Origin: Candidatus Sedimenticola sp. (ex Thyasira tokunagai)
Lineage (GTDB): Bacteria; Pseudomonadota; Gammaproteobacteria; Chromatiales; Chromatiaceae
NCBI GenBank assembly: GCA_037318855.1
Contig: CP134874.1
Coordinates: 310,598-374,597, forward strand
Direction of reading: 5' to 3'
DNA: 64,000 nt
The translations under genes and the position numbers were made by a program. Positions within the stretch are counted from its first letter, which is position 1. Every line of letters starts with the position of its first letter. The notes below the pieces were generated by a model. It was given only the letters and a program-made list of their open reading frames with translations. It was not told where the DNA came from and made no database searches. Positions 1 through 7,671 of this stretch are shown in pieces.

Positions 1-1
1 C

Positions 2-91
2 GGCCCCTACACCCGCAAGCAGGTCAATAGTCTGCGTGCGCGGCTGAAAGAGAATAAAATTAATAGTCTGGTGATTAAGATGAAGAAGTGA
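2..91 (+). CDS. C-terminal fragment of a SPOR-domain protein
   Basis: Only the last 29 codons lie in the window; they read GPYTRKQVNSLRARLKENKI followed by NSLVIKMKK and a TGA stop. This matches the final beta-alpha-beta segment of SPOR domains, which bind denuded septal peptidoglycan and typically begin their last repeat with GPY/F and end with a leucine- and valine-rich strand. The start and any membrane segment lie upstream of the window, so the exact protein (FtsN-, DedD- or DamX-like, or another) cannot be told. Confidence 0.7.
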   Translation, partial: GPYTRKQVNSLRARLKENKINSLVIKMKK

Positions 92-139
92 GGTCTTGTG
101 AGGCTTCAGTTCTTTCTCTCTGTAAGGGTGTCCAAAAGT

Positions 140-245
140 CCCCTCTCCCCACAGGAGAGAGGGCTAGGGTGAGGGGGTAATAGATAACCCATTGATTTAA
201 TGCACCCTCATCCTAACCTTCTCCCTCGTAGGGAGAAGGAACTGG
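140..245. repeat. Dispersed CTCTCCC/CCCTCACC-type repeat, copy 1
   Basis: The left half reads CCCCTCTCCCC...GAGAGGGCTAGGGTGAGGG. The right half reads CACCCTCATCCTAACCTTCTCCCTCGTAGGGAGAAGG. Each half can fold on itself. An inverted, closely similar copy sits at about 19950-20057, and partial copies at about 28121-28236 and 28494-28580. No coding potential is seen; it occupies the gap between the SPOR gene and feoC. Confidence 0.8.
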
Positions 246-328
246 AGCTTTTGCATCACTCTATCTATGAGGGATAAGCGCAGCGCATTGCGCCTGGATG
301 ACGACTTCTTAAGTAAGCCCCGCTCGGG

Positions 329-607
329 TCAGGGCTCTTTCGTACATCCCACAGGCATAGGCAGTATGACTTCAAACGGTTTGTCATCACCTACCCAGAG
401 GTAGATCTCGGTAACCTCCGGAGTGCAGCTGTTGCAACCCTCTCCGCAGGCGCTGGAGAGTGCCTGACGCTTCACCTTTCCCTTTCTTATCCACACCTCC
501 AGCATGCCGCGAGCCGCATCGGGCTCGCAGTCAAAGTGCAGAGCGATATCTGCCAGGGTCGCCTGGTGGCGCTCTACCAGATACTGCTTGATATCGGACA
601 GAATCAT
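329..607 (-). CDS. feoC: FeoC-like ferrous iron transport regulator
   Basis: A 92-residue protein encoded last in the feo operon; its ATG overlaps the feoB stop by four bases (ATGA), implying coupled translation. FeoC proteins are small winged-helix proteins that bind or protect FeoB and in some species carry an oxygen-labile Fe-S cluster. Residues 1-50 look like the winged helix (MILSDIKQYLVERHQATLAD...). A Cys cluster follows at C54, C58 and C61 (CGEGCNSC), as expected for the FeoC cluster loop. Downstream a short GC hairpin (about 316-336) could end the operon. The family assignment rests on size, position and the Cys loop. Confidence 0.88.
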   Translation of the reverse strand: MILSDIKQYLVERHQATLADIALHFDCEPDAARGMLEVWIRKGKVKRQALSSACGEGCNSCTPEVTEIYLWVGDDKPFEVILPMPVGCTKEP

Positions 608-2910
608 GCCCCAACACCTACAAGAGCTTCATCGCTTCCCCGCCGGCTCCAGATGCGCAAGCCGATAACCACCCCGGTGATAAACAGGCCGCAGCCGATA
701 ATCCAGGCCAGGGAGCTGGTGGGGTGTTGGCCGTAGGTGGCAATCTGATAGAAAACTGTTGAGGTGGTGAAGGCGACACCGGTAGTCCAGGTAGCGACAA
801 AGGCGGCCCATGGGCCGCCGGCCTCCCGTTTGATTGCACCCATGGTGGCGACACAGGGGAAGTAGAGAAGGATGAAGAGCAGGTAGGCAAAGGCGCCCGC
901 CTGGCCGTCAAAACGGCTTGCCATGGCGCCGAAGATACCACTGCTTACCTCCTGGGCTTCAGCCGCAGCCTGTTGGTCGCTCACTTCACCTACATTGAGG
1001 CCGAGAGGGTCCAGTAGAGAGTCGGCAATGGCTGCCAGATTAGTGGGGATGCTGATCAGTGCTTCATCTATTCGGTTCCAGAAGTTGAAGGCTTCCTGTG
1101 GTGCTGCTCCACCGGCATCCTGCTCCGCCAGGCGAGTGTAGAGGGAGTCGAGGGTACCGACGACCACCTCTTTTGCCAATACGCCGGTGAAGATGCCGAC
1201 GGTGGCGGGCCAGTTGTTCTCTTCTATCCCCAGGGGGGAGAAGAGGGGGGTCACTGCCTGGCCCATGGTGCTGAGTATCGACTTGTCACTCTCTTCGTTG
1301 CCAAAACTGCCGTCGGTGCCGATGGAGTTGAGCAGGTTTAGGGCCAGTACCATGAATACGATCACCTTGCCGGCGTCACGAATAAACAGTTTTACCCGGT
1401 CCCAGGTACGCAGGCTCACTCCTTTGAGGGTTGGCAGGTGATAGGGGGGAAGCTCCATCATAAAGCCGCTGCTTTCGCCGGAGAGTAAGGTGCGGCGCAT
1501 GATCATGCCGGTGAGTACCGCTACTGCGATGCCGATAAGGTAGAGCAGGAATACGATGTTCTGGCCGTTGCTGGGAAAGAAGGCGGCGGCGAAAAGGGCG
1601 TAAACCGGTAGCCGTGCACCGCAGGACATGAAGGGATTCATCAGGATTGTGAGCTTGCGCTCCCGCTGGTTCTCCAGAGTGCGGGTGGCCATTACCGCCG
1701 GGACGTTACAGCCAAAACCGACGATCATCGGCACAAATGCTTTGCCGGGCAGGCCGATGGCGCGCATTGCCCGATCCATGACAAAAGCTGCGCGCGCCAT
1801 ATAGCCGGTATCTTCAAGCACCGATAGAAAGAGGTAGAGACAGGCGATGATAGGGATAAAGGTTGATACCACCTGAATGCCGCTGCCGATGCCGTTGGCC
1901 GTCAGGAGGACAAGCCAGTCAGGTGCTCCGAGGCCGCTGAGTAGTGTCTCCAGCCCCTCCACTGCGATCGCACCGACGGCGATGTCGAAGAAGTCGATAA
2001 AGGCGCCGCCGATATTGATGGTGAACATGAACATCATGTACATCAGCAACATAAAGATAGGGATGCCCGCCCAGTGGCTGAGGACCACTTTATCGATACG
2101 GTCAGAGGTGGTTTTCCCCAGTTTGCCCTCTGTTTTGATGGCGCGTTGTGCGAGGGTATGGGCGTGACCATAGCGTGCGTCGGCAATATGGATGTCTGCC
2201 TCTTCCCCGGCACGGTCCTCAATGGCCTGCTGCCAGTGGCTCACCAGGGGGTGAATCTTGTCGCCGGCCATCTTGGTGGCGTGCTCATCCCCTTCCAGCA
2301 GTTTGATGGCAAGCCAGCGTAGGTTGGCCTTGTCCGAGACGCCCTCCAGTTCGGCGATGATCTCCGTTACCGCCTGCTCTACAGTGTCTTCATGGATTAC
2401 CTGGAACTTGCCGGCATCACCCGCCTGTGCCAGGTCGTTTATCTGCTGTTTGAGCTGGTTCACTCCTTCACCTGATATCGCCACGACGGGCACTACCGGG
2501 CAGTTAAGCTGCTCACTGAGAATCTTGATGTCTACTTCGATGCCGCGCTTTCTGGAGACATCCATCATATTCAGGGCCACCACCATGGGGATGCCCATCT
2601 CTCTTAGCTGGACGCTGAAGTAGAGGTTACGCTCCAGATTGGAGGCGTCGATGACGTTGATGATCAGATTGGCGTCGCGGGAGAGAAGGTAGTCCCGGGT
2701 GACCTGTTCATCGATTGAAGAGGCGTCGAGGGAGTAGATTCCCGGCAGATCGATAACTGAGACATCCTCTCCGTTGAGGTTGAAGCGCCCCTCCTTACGG
2801 TCAACAGTAACGCCCGGCCAATTCCCCGTTTTCTGGCGTATACCGGTGAAGGCGTTGAAGAGAGCCGATTTTCCACAGTTGGGGTTGCCGCCGAGCGCGA
2901 TGGTGAGCAC
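604..2910 (-). CDS. feoB: Ferrous iron transporter FeoB
   Basis: A 768-residue inner-membrane Fe(II) transporter of usual family length. The N-terminal G domain shows G1 GNPNCGKS at residues 8-15, G3 DLPG at 54-57 and G4 NMMD at 114-117. A helical spacer (about 170-270) follows, then the membrane part with two Gate-type repeats, including the conserved VGFGCNVPAVMATRTLE and MNPFMSCGARLPVYALF segments with their conserved cysteines. It lies between feoA (44 bases upstream) and feoC (overlapping), all on the minus strand, so it should be co-transcribed from the Fur-type promoter before feoA. No truncation or frameshift is seen. Confidence 0.97.
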   Translation of the reverse strand: MLTIALGGNPNCGKSALFNAFTGIRQKTGNWPGVTVDRKEGRFNLNGEDVSVIDLPGIYSLDASSIDEQVTRDYLLSRDANLIINVIDASNLERNLYFSVQLREMGIPMVVALNMMDVSRKRGIEVDIKILSEQLNCPVVPVVAISGEGVNQLKQQINDLAQAGDAGKFQVIHEDTVEQAVTEIIAELEGVSDKANLRWLAIKLLEGDEHATKMAGDKIHPLVSHWQQAIEDRAGEEADIHIADARYGHAHTLAQRAIKTEGKLGKTTSDRIDKVVLSHWAGIPIFMLLMYMMFMFTINIGGAFIDFFDIAVGAIAVEGLETLLSGLGAPDWLVLLTANGIGSGIQVVSTFIPIIACLYLFLSVLEDTGYMARAAFVMDRAMRAIGLPGKAFVPMIVGFGCNVPAVMATRTLENQRERKLTILMNPFMSCGARLPVYALFAAAFFPSNGQNIVFLLYLIGIAVAVLTGMIMRRTLLSGESSGFMMELPPYHLPTLKGVSLRTWDRVKLFIRDAGKVIVFMVLALNLLNSIGTDGSFGNEESDKSILSTMGQAVTPLFSPLGIEENNWPATVGIFTGVLAKEVVVGTLDSLYTRLAEQDAGGAAPQEAFNFWNRIDEALISIPTNLAAIADSLLDPLGLNVGEVSDQQAAAEAQEVSSGIFGAMASRFDGQAGAFAYLLFILLYFPCVATMGAIKREAGGPWAAFVATWTTGVAFTTSTVFYQIATYGQHPTSSLAWIIGCGLFITGVVIGLRIWSRRGSDEALVGVGA

Positions 2911-2954
2911 GTTTTATCTCCGATACTGCCGTGATGTCTGCTGTGTGGGGGGGG

Positions 2955-3200
2955 TTAGTCCGAGATAATTGGGCACATGAAGAGCTTTCCGGCAATGGCA
3001 CCGCCGAGGGCGACCCTGTTTCCTGCATTGGCCACTACAACGCCTTTACCGCGATGCTGCAGTACGTTGATTTCGGAGCCGACACGCAGCCCCAGGCCCA
3101 TTAGGCGCCGGGCAATCTCTTTGCCGCCATTGATTCGGCAGATACGTGCTCTAGCTCCCACGGGAACGGTGTTAAGTGTGGTGTCGCATTTGCTGTTCAT
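2955..3200 (-). CDS. feoA: Ferrous iron transport protein FeoA
   Basis: An 81-residue SH3-like cytosolic protein, first gene of feoABC. FeoA supports FeoB-dependent Fe(II) uptake. The sequence has the family features: a GARARICRINGG strand, MGLGLRVGSEINVLQHRGKG in the middle, and a hydrophobic VALGGAIAGKLF end. The start at 3200 is the only ATG before the conserved region. Its Shine-Dalgarno sequence is weak, and a Fur-box-like sequence lies 12-30 bases upstream, so iron repression through Fur is likely. Confidence 0.93.
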   Translation of the reverse strand: MNSKCDTTLNTVPVGARARICRINGGKEIARRLMGLGLRVGSEINVLQHRGKGVVVANAGNRVALGGAIAGKLFMCPIISD

Positions 3201-3211
3201 GGATTAAGTCT

Positions 3212-3230
3212 AAATGATAATGATTCTTGT
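3212..3230. promoter_or_regulatory. Fur-box-like operator upstream of feoA
   Basis: The 19 bases AAATGATAATGATTCTTGT contain the GATAATGAT hexamer repeats of the gammaproteobacterial Fur box in one arm; the other arm is degenerate. It lies 12 bases upstream of the feoA start codon, in the leader or promoter, consistent with repression by Fe-loaded Fur. Inferred from sequence similarity to the consensus only. Confidence 0.7.
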
Positions 3231-3305
3231 TTACAAGCTTAGCATCGGGATATATAAGAATCAACTAATCTTGCTGTGGTTAATGGGCGGTAGCCTGTTC
3301 AGGGC

Positions 3306-3455
3306 AAAAAAAAGCCGCCCGAGAAGGGCGGCCCAAGTTGGAGGTGATGCGATACTCGCATCCGACGGAACCGCTGCTGCACAGTTCTGCCGTTAAGTGG
3401 TTTGGAACAAGTTCCGCACCTGCCTTATATGGTGGTTAAGGCGTATCCCGCCAAA
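3306..3455 (-). ncRNA. Candidate small regulatory RNA, about 150 nt
   Basis: No plausible ORF is present, but the segment has both ends of a transcription unit. On the minus strand TTGGCA (3491-3486) and TAGTAT (3467-3462) are spaced by 18 bases, predicting a start near 3455. At the other end a GGGCCGCCC/GGGCGGC hairpin followed by eight T on the minus strand (about 3335-3306) is a canonical intrinsic terminator. Between them lie further hairpins: GGCG/CGCC, GGAACTTGTTCC, GAAC/GTTC, and a perfect 7-bp GATGCGA-GTA-TCGCATC. An unpaired CACCTCC stretch resembling an anti-Shine-Dalgarno element precedes the terminator. It does not match 4.5S, 6S, tmRNA or RNase P RNA. It lies between feoABC and a sigma-54 activator gene. 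Confidence 0.6.
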
Positions 3456-3461
3456 AGCGTG

Positions 3462-3491
3462 ATACTAGAGTTGTAGCATGAGTTATGCCAA
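3462..3491 (-). promoter_or_regulatory. Sigma-70-type promoter of the candidate small RNA
   Basis: TTGGCA and TAGTAT with an 18-base spacer on the minus strand. A perfect 10-bp palindrome GAGATATCTC lies just upstream at 3516-3525 and could be an operator. Transcription would start near 3455. Confidence 0.55.
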
Positions 3492-3612
3492 CTAATCCGA
3501 TATGAGTGATATATCGAGATATCTCAATGAATATTAAAGAAGTATACCTATTTTTTGGTATTTGCCGCATGCCCTAGTTGAGTACATATTACTACAACTA
3601 TTGTATATAATG

Positions 3613-3658
3613 TGCCAATTATGGCGCTAGGCTGGAATAGATTGTGCCAATATTGGCA
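3613..3658 (+). promoter_or_regulatory. Two palindromic operators before the sigma-54 activator gene
   Basis: TGCCAATATTGGCA at 3645-3658 is a perfect 14-bp palindrome. TGCCAATTATGGCG at 3613-3626 is an imperfect second copy with its centre 32 bp away, about three helical turns. A TATAAT at 3606-3611 predicts a transcription start inside the first palindrome, so both sites lie between promoter and start codon (3672). This suggests autoregulation or repression by a dimeric regulator; which one is unknown. Confidence 0.6.
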
Positions 3659-3671
3659 GTTTGAGGGGTGA

Positions 3672-4979
3672 ATGATGAGCAATGTGGATGTGGCCCCGGT
3701 TGAAATTAGTGCGATGCTGGATGGTATCAAGGAGCCGGCTATCCTGCTCTCTCCGAACTACCGAATATTGGCAGCCAACACTAGTTACCGAAATATTCAT
3801 GGGCATGGTGAAAGCGTAATACATCGACACTGTTATGAGGTGTCGCATGGTAATGAGACGCCCTGTGGACAAAATAACGAGTCATGCCCAATGGAGATGG
3901 CGCGGGTGACTGGTGAGCCTCAGCGTGTATTTCATATTCACCACTCTCCCCGGGGGGATGAGCATGTGGAGGTTGAGGGGCGTCCCATTTTCAATGAGCA
4001 GGGAGAGCTTCACTATTTCGTGGAGATTATCCGTCAGTCACGGGCGGCCAGTACCCAGGCGGAAAGCCATGGCATGGTGGGCCGGTCACCGGCCTTCAAT
4101 AGGATGTTGGAACTGGTTCAGCGGGTGGCTCCCAGTGAGACGGCGGCCCTGCTGCTTGGAGAGTCAGGTACCGGTAAGGAGCTGGTGGCTCAGGCGATAC
4201 ACGATTTGAGCTCACACCGTGATGCGCTGTTTGTACCGGTGGAGTGCTCCGGGCTGACAGAATCGCTGTTTGAGAGTGAGCTCTTTGGCCATGAAAAGGG
4301 CGCCTTTACCGGTGCCCACGGTGCCAAAAAGGGCCTGGTGGATGCCGCTAGGGGCGGTACCCTGTTTCTCGATGAGGTGGGTGATATTCCACTGAGTCTC
4401 CAGGTTAAACTGTTGCGCCTGCTGGAGACAGGAACCTTCCGTTCGGTAGGTGGGGTGGATCCGCGGCAGGCTGATTTCCGCCTGATCTGTGCTACTCACC
4501 GGAACCTTAAGGAGATGGTTGCCTCCGGTCGCTTCCGTAGTGACCTCTACTACCGTATCAGTACTTTTCCGGTGGAGTTGCCGCCATTACGTCAACGTGA
4601 GGGAGATCTTGAGCTGTTGGTCAATACGCTGTTGCACCGTATTCCGGGCGCAGAGAACAAGCGACTCTCCAGTGAGGCATTGGTGTATCTCACCAACTAC
4701 GATTTTCCCGGCAATATCAGGGAGCTGAAGAATATTCTCGAGCGTGCCAGCCTGATGACGGATACCGATTTGATCAAACCTCAGCACCTTTCGGATGAGT
4801 GTACGGAGGGCGGGGAAGTGGCTCCCGACTTTATCGTCTACCCCCTCTCAAAGGTAGAGCAGCGATATTTGGCTGAGGTTTCGGTAAGGTTTAGTGGCGA
4901 TAGAAAAGAGCTGGCGGAAAAGCTGGGGATCAGTGAACGTACCTTGTTTCGCAAACTGCAGAAGATAAGTGAGCTGTGA
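3672..4979 (+). CDS. Sigma-54-dependent transcriptional activator with Cys/His-containing PAS domain
   Basis: A 435-residue activator. The order is an N-terminal PAS-like sensor (about 10-125), an AAA+ central domain (about 135-365) and a Fis-type helix-turn-helix at 409-431. The AAA+ part has Walker A GESGTGKE (163-170), the sigma-54 contact loop GAFTGA (210-215) and Walker B LFLDEVGD (231-238), so it should activate RpoN promoters. There is no receiver domain. The PAS segment contains CYEVSH...PC...SCPM (C54, H59, C65, C72), a pattern suggesting a metal, heme or redox-sensing site. A GAGGGG Shine-Dalgarno supports the start. Its target is not evident: no clear -24/-12 site was spotted nearby. 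It could act on the cassette at 5146-8841. Confidence 0.9.
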   Translation: MMSNVDVAPVEISAMLDGIKEPAILLSPNYRILAANTSYRNIHGHGESVIHRHCYEVSHGNETPCGQNNESCPMEMARVTGEPQRVFHIHHSPRGDEHVEVEGRPIFNEQGELHYFVEIIRQSRAASTQAESHGMVGRSPAFNRMLELVQRVAPSETAALLLGESGTGKELVAQAIHDLSSHRDALFVPVECSGLTESLFESELFGHEKGAFTGAHGAKKGLVDAARGGTLFLDEVGDIPLSLQVKLLRLLETGTFRSVGGVDPRQADFRLICATHRNLKEMVASGRFRSDLYYRISTFPVELPPLRQREGDLELLVNTLLHRIPGAENKRLSSEALVYLTNYDFPGNIRELKNILERASLMTDTDLIKPQHLSDECTEGGEVAPDFIVYPLSKVEQRYLAEVSVRFSGDRKELAEKLGISERTLFRKLQKISEL

Positions 4980-5145
4980 GTGGAGCTACATTAACTTGTT
5001 CTGGCAAAAGCAAAGGCCCATCCCTTAGGGAATATATCCCATACATGGCGTCCTTGAAGGTATTGGAAGTGGTGCTTAGTGAGCCTTCATGGATTTCAAT
5101 AAGGCCGTCATAAGTTACGCAATAGTTATGCGGGAATAAATTTTA

Positions 5146-6126
5146 ATGATTAAGAAAAGTATTGGTATTTGTCGTGTTTGCGCAAAGAATGTTCCGGCTT
5201 GGTATGAAGAGCGTAGTGATGGCATATATTTTGTCTCGGATTGTCATGTGCATGGAGTGACGGAGGAAATTGTAGAGCGTGACCTGGGGTCTTTCTTATG
5301 GGGATATGAGCAAGAATATAAGAAGGGGGCCTCTCACTTGGCAATTCCCGTGACCTACCGGTGCAATTTGAAATGCAAGTATTGTTATACAATGTCTAAC
5401 TCGTCAGCTAAATTCCCAGCAGACAAATCTTTGGATACGTTGAAACAGGTTTTTGACTCTTTTGAAGGGAATGTGACGTTGATTGGTGGGGAGCCGACGG
5501 TTCGAAAGGACCTATTTGAAATCATACGATTAGCCAAGGAGCATTCGAATGTAGGTAAATTGAGTCTGGCAACTAACGGACAGCATCTGAAAGATATAGA
5601 CTATGTAAAAAAATTAGCGGGTTCTGGTTTGGATTTTGTGTTTCTCTCCTACAATGATAAAGAATACGATGAGTCTATACGCGTAAATAATAATAAAATA
5701 AAAGCGCTTCAGAACTGTAGTGAGTGTAATATTCCTGTTTGGCTGCAGGGGACGTTTTCTCAGATAGGGCAATTAGATTCATTTGTAGAAACTGTTGAAA
5801 CCTACAAGAAGAATATTTTCAATATCACTCTACGAGCCGTTAAACCTGTTGGTGTAAGAGAACCCGAAGATATGATTTTTGTTTCGGATATTATTCGTTA
5901 CCTTGGTTTGGAAGATAATTATAAAAAAGGATCGTCTCCGTTCAATAGATATATTCAGCTTTCAGGTAAGAGAGCCAAAGTTTGCTCGTGGGTATTGGAC
6001 ATGGGGAGGCTGGAGTCAGTCGACTCGAACTATATTATTGCAGACAACTCAATGACGACATTTCATCGGGGTATGATTTTAGATGAAGTTATTTTTAAGG
6101 ACAGTATTCGTTCTGATGCCGTTTAA
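5146..6126 (+). CDS. Radical SAM protein with N-terminal Cys-rich knuckle
   Basis: A 326-residue protein. Residues 73-80 carry the radical SAM cluster motif CNLKCKYC, followed by GGEP at 114-117 for SAM binding and an ATNGQ strand. Before the core, C9, C12, C33, H34 and H36 form a rubredoxin/zinc-knuckle-like motif resembling that found ahead of the radical SAM core in the MJ0619/tetraether lipid synthase (Tes) group. However, this protein is much shorter than those enzymes. A further Cys occurs near the C-terminus (VCSW). Substrate unknown. It stands 12 bases before an MBOAT gene, implying co-transcription. Base composition is clearly richer in A+T than in flanking housekeeping genes, suggesting transfer. 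No good Shine-Dalgarno is visible before the ATG. Confidence 0.85.
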   Translation: MIKKSIGICRVCAKNVPAWYEERSDGIYFVSDCHVHGVTEEIVERDLGSFLWGYEQEYKKGASHLAIPVTYRCNLKCKYCYTMSNSSAKFPADKSLDTLKQVFDSFEGNVTLIGGEPTVRKDLFEIIRLAKEHSNVGKLSLATNGQHLKDIDYVKKLAGSGLDFVFLSYNDKEYDESIRVNNNKIKALQNCSECNIPVWLQGTFSQIGQLDSFVETVETYKKNIFNITLRAVKPVGVREPEDMIFVSDIIRYLGLEDNYKKGSSPFNRYIQLSGKRAKVCSWVLDMGRLESVDSNYIIADNSMTTFHRGMILDEVIFKDSIRSDAV

Positions 6127-6138
6127 TCCATTTCTCTA

Positions 6139-7668
6139 ATGCTGTTCAATTCATCTCTCTTTCTGTTTGTGTTTCTACCGCTGGTGCTTGCTGGTTTTTT
6201 CCTGATAGGACGGGGGTTGGGGCGGCTTGCATCCATGGCCTGGCTGTTGATGGCATCAGTTGTTTTTTATGCGAGTTGGGAGCCCGCTTATTTATGGCTC
6301 TTGTTGGCTTCACTGTTTTTTAACTTTGCAGCAGCCCGGTGGATTGGGTATGCAAAATGGGGTAACCAAGCCGTCATGGTAAGCGCCGTGGTGGGAAATG
6401 TTCTACTACTACTCTATTACAAGGTGGTTATAGCCGGCTTGATCGATTCAGAGAGGGGTGTGACATCTTCATTTAGCACCAGTGAAGATGTACTTATCCC
6501 CCTCGCTATCTCTTTTATCACTTTTCAGCAGATTGCCTTTATTGTGGACACCTATCGTGGCAGGTTGAGCCAGACTGGTGTGTTGGAATATTGTCTCTTC
6601 ATCGTCTTTTTTCCTCAGTTGGTGATGGGGCCTATTGTTCACTATCGTGAGCTAATACCACAGTTTCGCTCTAAAAATCTGTGTGTCTGGCGCTGGAATA
6701 GCGTTGCTCTAGGGCTCTCCATTTTTATAGTAGGCCTATTCAAGAAGGTTGTTCTGGCCGATGGTATCTCCCCCTATGTGGACAGCGTTTACGCGACGTT
6801 ATTTGTTGGGCAGGGGATATCTCCGTTAGATGCCTTTGGGGTTGCGGTGGGTTTTCAGTTGCAAATTTACTTCGACTTCTCTGGTTATGCAGATATGGCA
6901 GTTGGATTGGCGCGGATGTTCAATATAAATCTCCCCATCAACTTCGACTCTCCTTATCGTGCTGTGAACCGTTTTGACTTTTGGCGACGTTGGCACATCT
7001 CTTTTGGCGCGTTCATGCGTCAGTACCTCTTCTTTCCGTTGGCTCGCTCTAGGCGGCTGAGGCTTGGAAGTACCGGTGCTCTCCTGGTGACAACGTTTGT
7101 CTCGGGTGTTTGGCATGGTGTTGGGCCTACCTTTATAGTCTGGGGTGGCATTCAAGGGTTGCTAATGGTTATGCTCCACTATCGAGGTGAATTGCTTGGA
7201 CGTATTGGCTGGAAAGGAAGGTTTGCGTTATTTAATCCGTGGCTTTCGATCTTTTCGACTTTTTGTGTGACAGGTATGTTGGGTGTGTTTTTTCGTTCCA
7301 GAGATCTAGAAGTAGCATTCGCCGTATTTGAGCGCATGTATGACGGTATTTTATTGCTTACTAGTGGTGCATTCTACTCCTTTGTCTTTGATATGAAATT
7401 GATGACAAGATATGACGCTGCACAGATACTACTCATGGCGGTAGTGGTGTGGGGATTGCCAAGTACACAGCGTTTTTTCAAATCCTATTGGACAGCTATT
7501 GATCAGCGCTCACACGTTCCGCAGTACACGCCTAAAGATCTGCTGTTAGGTGCATCAAGGTTGAGATTTCAGCCTACCCGGAGTTGGGCGGTTGTTTTTG
7601 CGCTGATGTTTTTCGTGGCGATAGCATTTATGGATCGCACTAGTCGGTTTATCTATTTTCAGTTCTGA
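6139..7668 (+). CDS. MBOAT-family O-acyltransferase (AlgI-like)
   Basis: A 509-residue polytopic membrane protein of the membrane-bound O-acyltransferase family; AlgI/DltB-type members move acyl groups across the inner membrane onto cell-surface polymers. Family landmarks are visible: PQLVMGPIVHY (159-169), YFDFSGYADMAVGLA (244-258), FWRRWHISFG with H286, and GVWHG with the likely catalytic H326. It follows the radical SAM gene by 12 bases and precedes an SGNH-like gene by 3 bases, so the three genes are almost certainly one operon. AlgI needs AlgJ/AlgX-type partners, and the next gene fits that role. Substrate (polysaccharide, lipid or protein) is not deducible. Confidence 0.93.
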   Translation: MLFNSSLFLFVFLPLVLAGFFLIGRGLGRLASMAWLLMASVVFYASWEPAYLWLLLASLFFNFAAARWIGYAKWGNQAVMVSAVVGNVLLLLYYKVVIAGLIDSERGVTSSFSTSEDVLIPLAISFITFQQIAFIVDTYRGRLSQTGVLEYCLFIVFFPQLVMGPIVHYRELIPQFRSKNLCVWRWNSVALGLSIFIVGLFKKVVLADGISPYVDSVYATLFVGQGISPLDAFGVAVGFQLQIYFDFSGYADMAVGLARMFNINLPINFDSPYRAVNRFDFWRRWHISFGAFMRQYLFFPLARSRRLRLGSTGALLVTTFVSGVWHGVGPTFIVWGGIQGLLMVMLHYRGELLGRIGWKGRFALFNPWLSIFSTFCVTGMLGVFFRSRDLEVAFAVFERMYDGILLLTSGAFYSFVFDMKLMTRYDAAQILLMAVVVWGLPSTQRFFKSYWTAIDQRSHVPQYTPKDLLLGASRLRFQPTRSWAVVFALMFFVAIAFMDRTSRFIYFQF

Positions 7669-7671
7669 GCC

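Noticed and set aside
3214..3396. A 60-codon plus-strand frame upstream of the sigma-54 activator
   Set aside because: It runs across the Fur-box-like site and the terminator of the candidate small RNA; composition and position do not fit a gene.
3306..3455. Possible 4.5S (SRP), tmRNA or RNase P RNA
   Set aside because: The conserved GGAAGGAAGCAGCC of SRP RNA, the tag ORF of tmRNA and the core of RNase P are all absent, so it is left as an unassigned small RNA.
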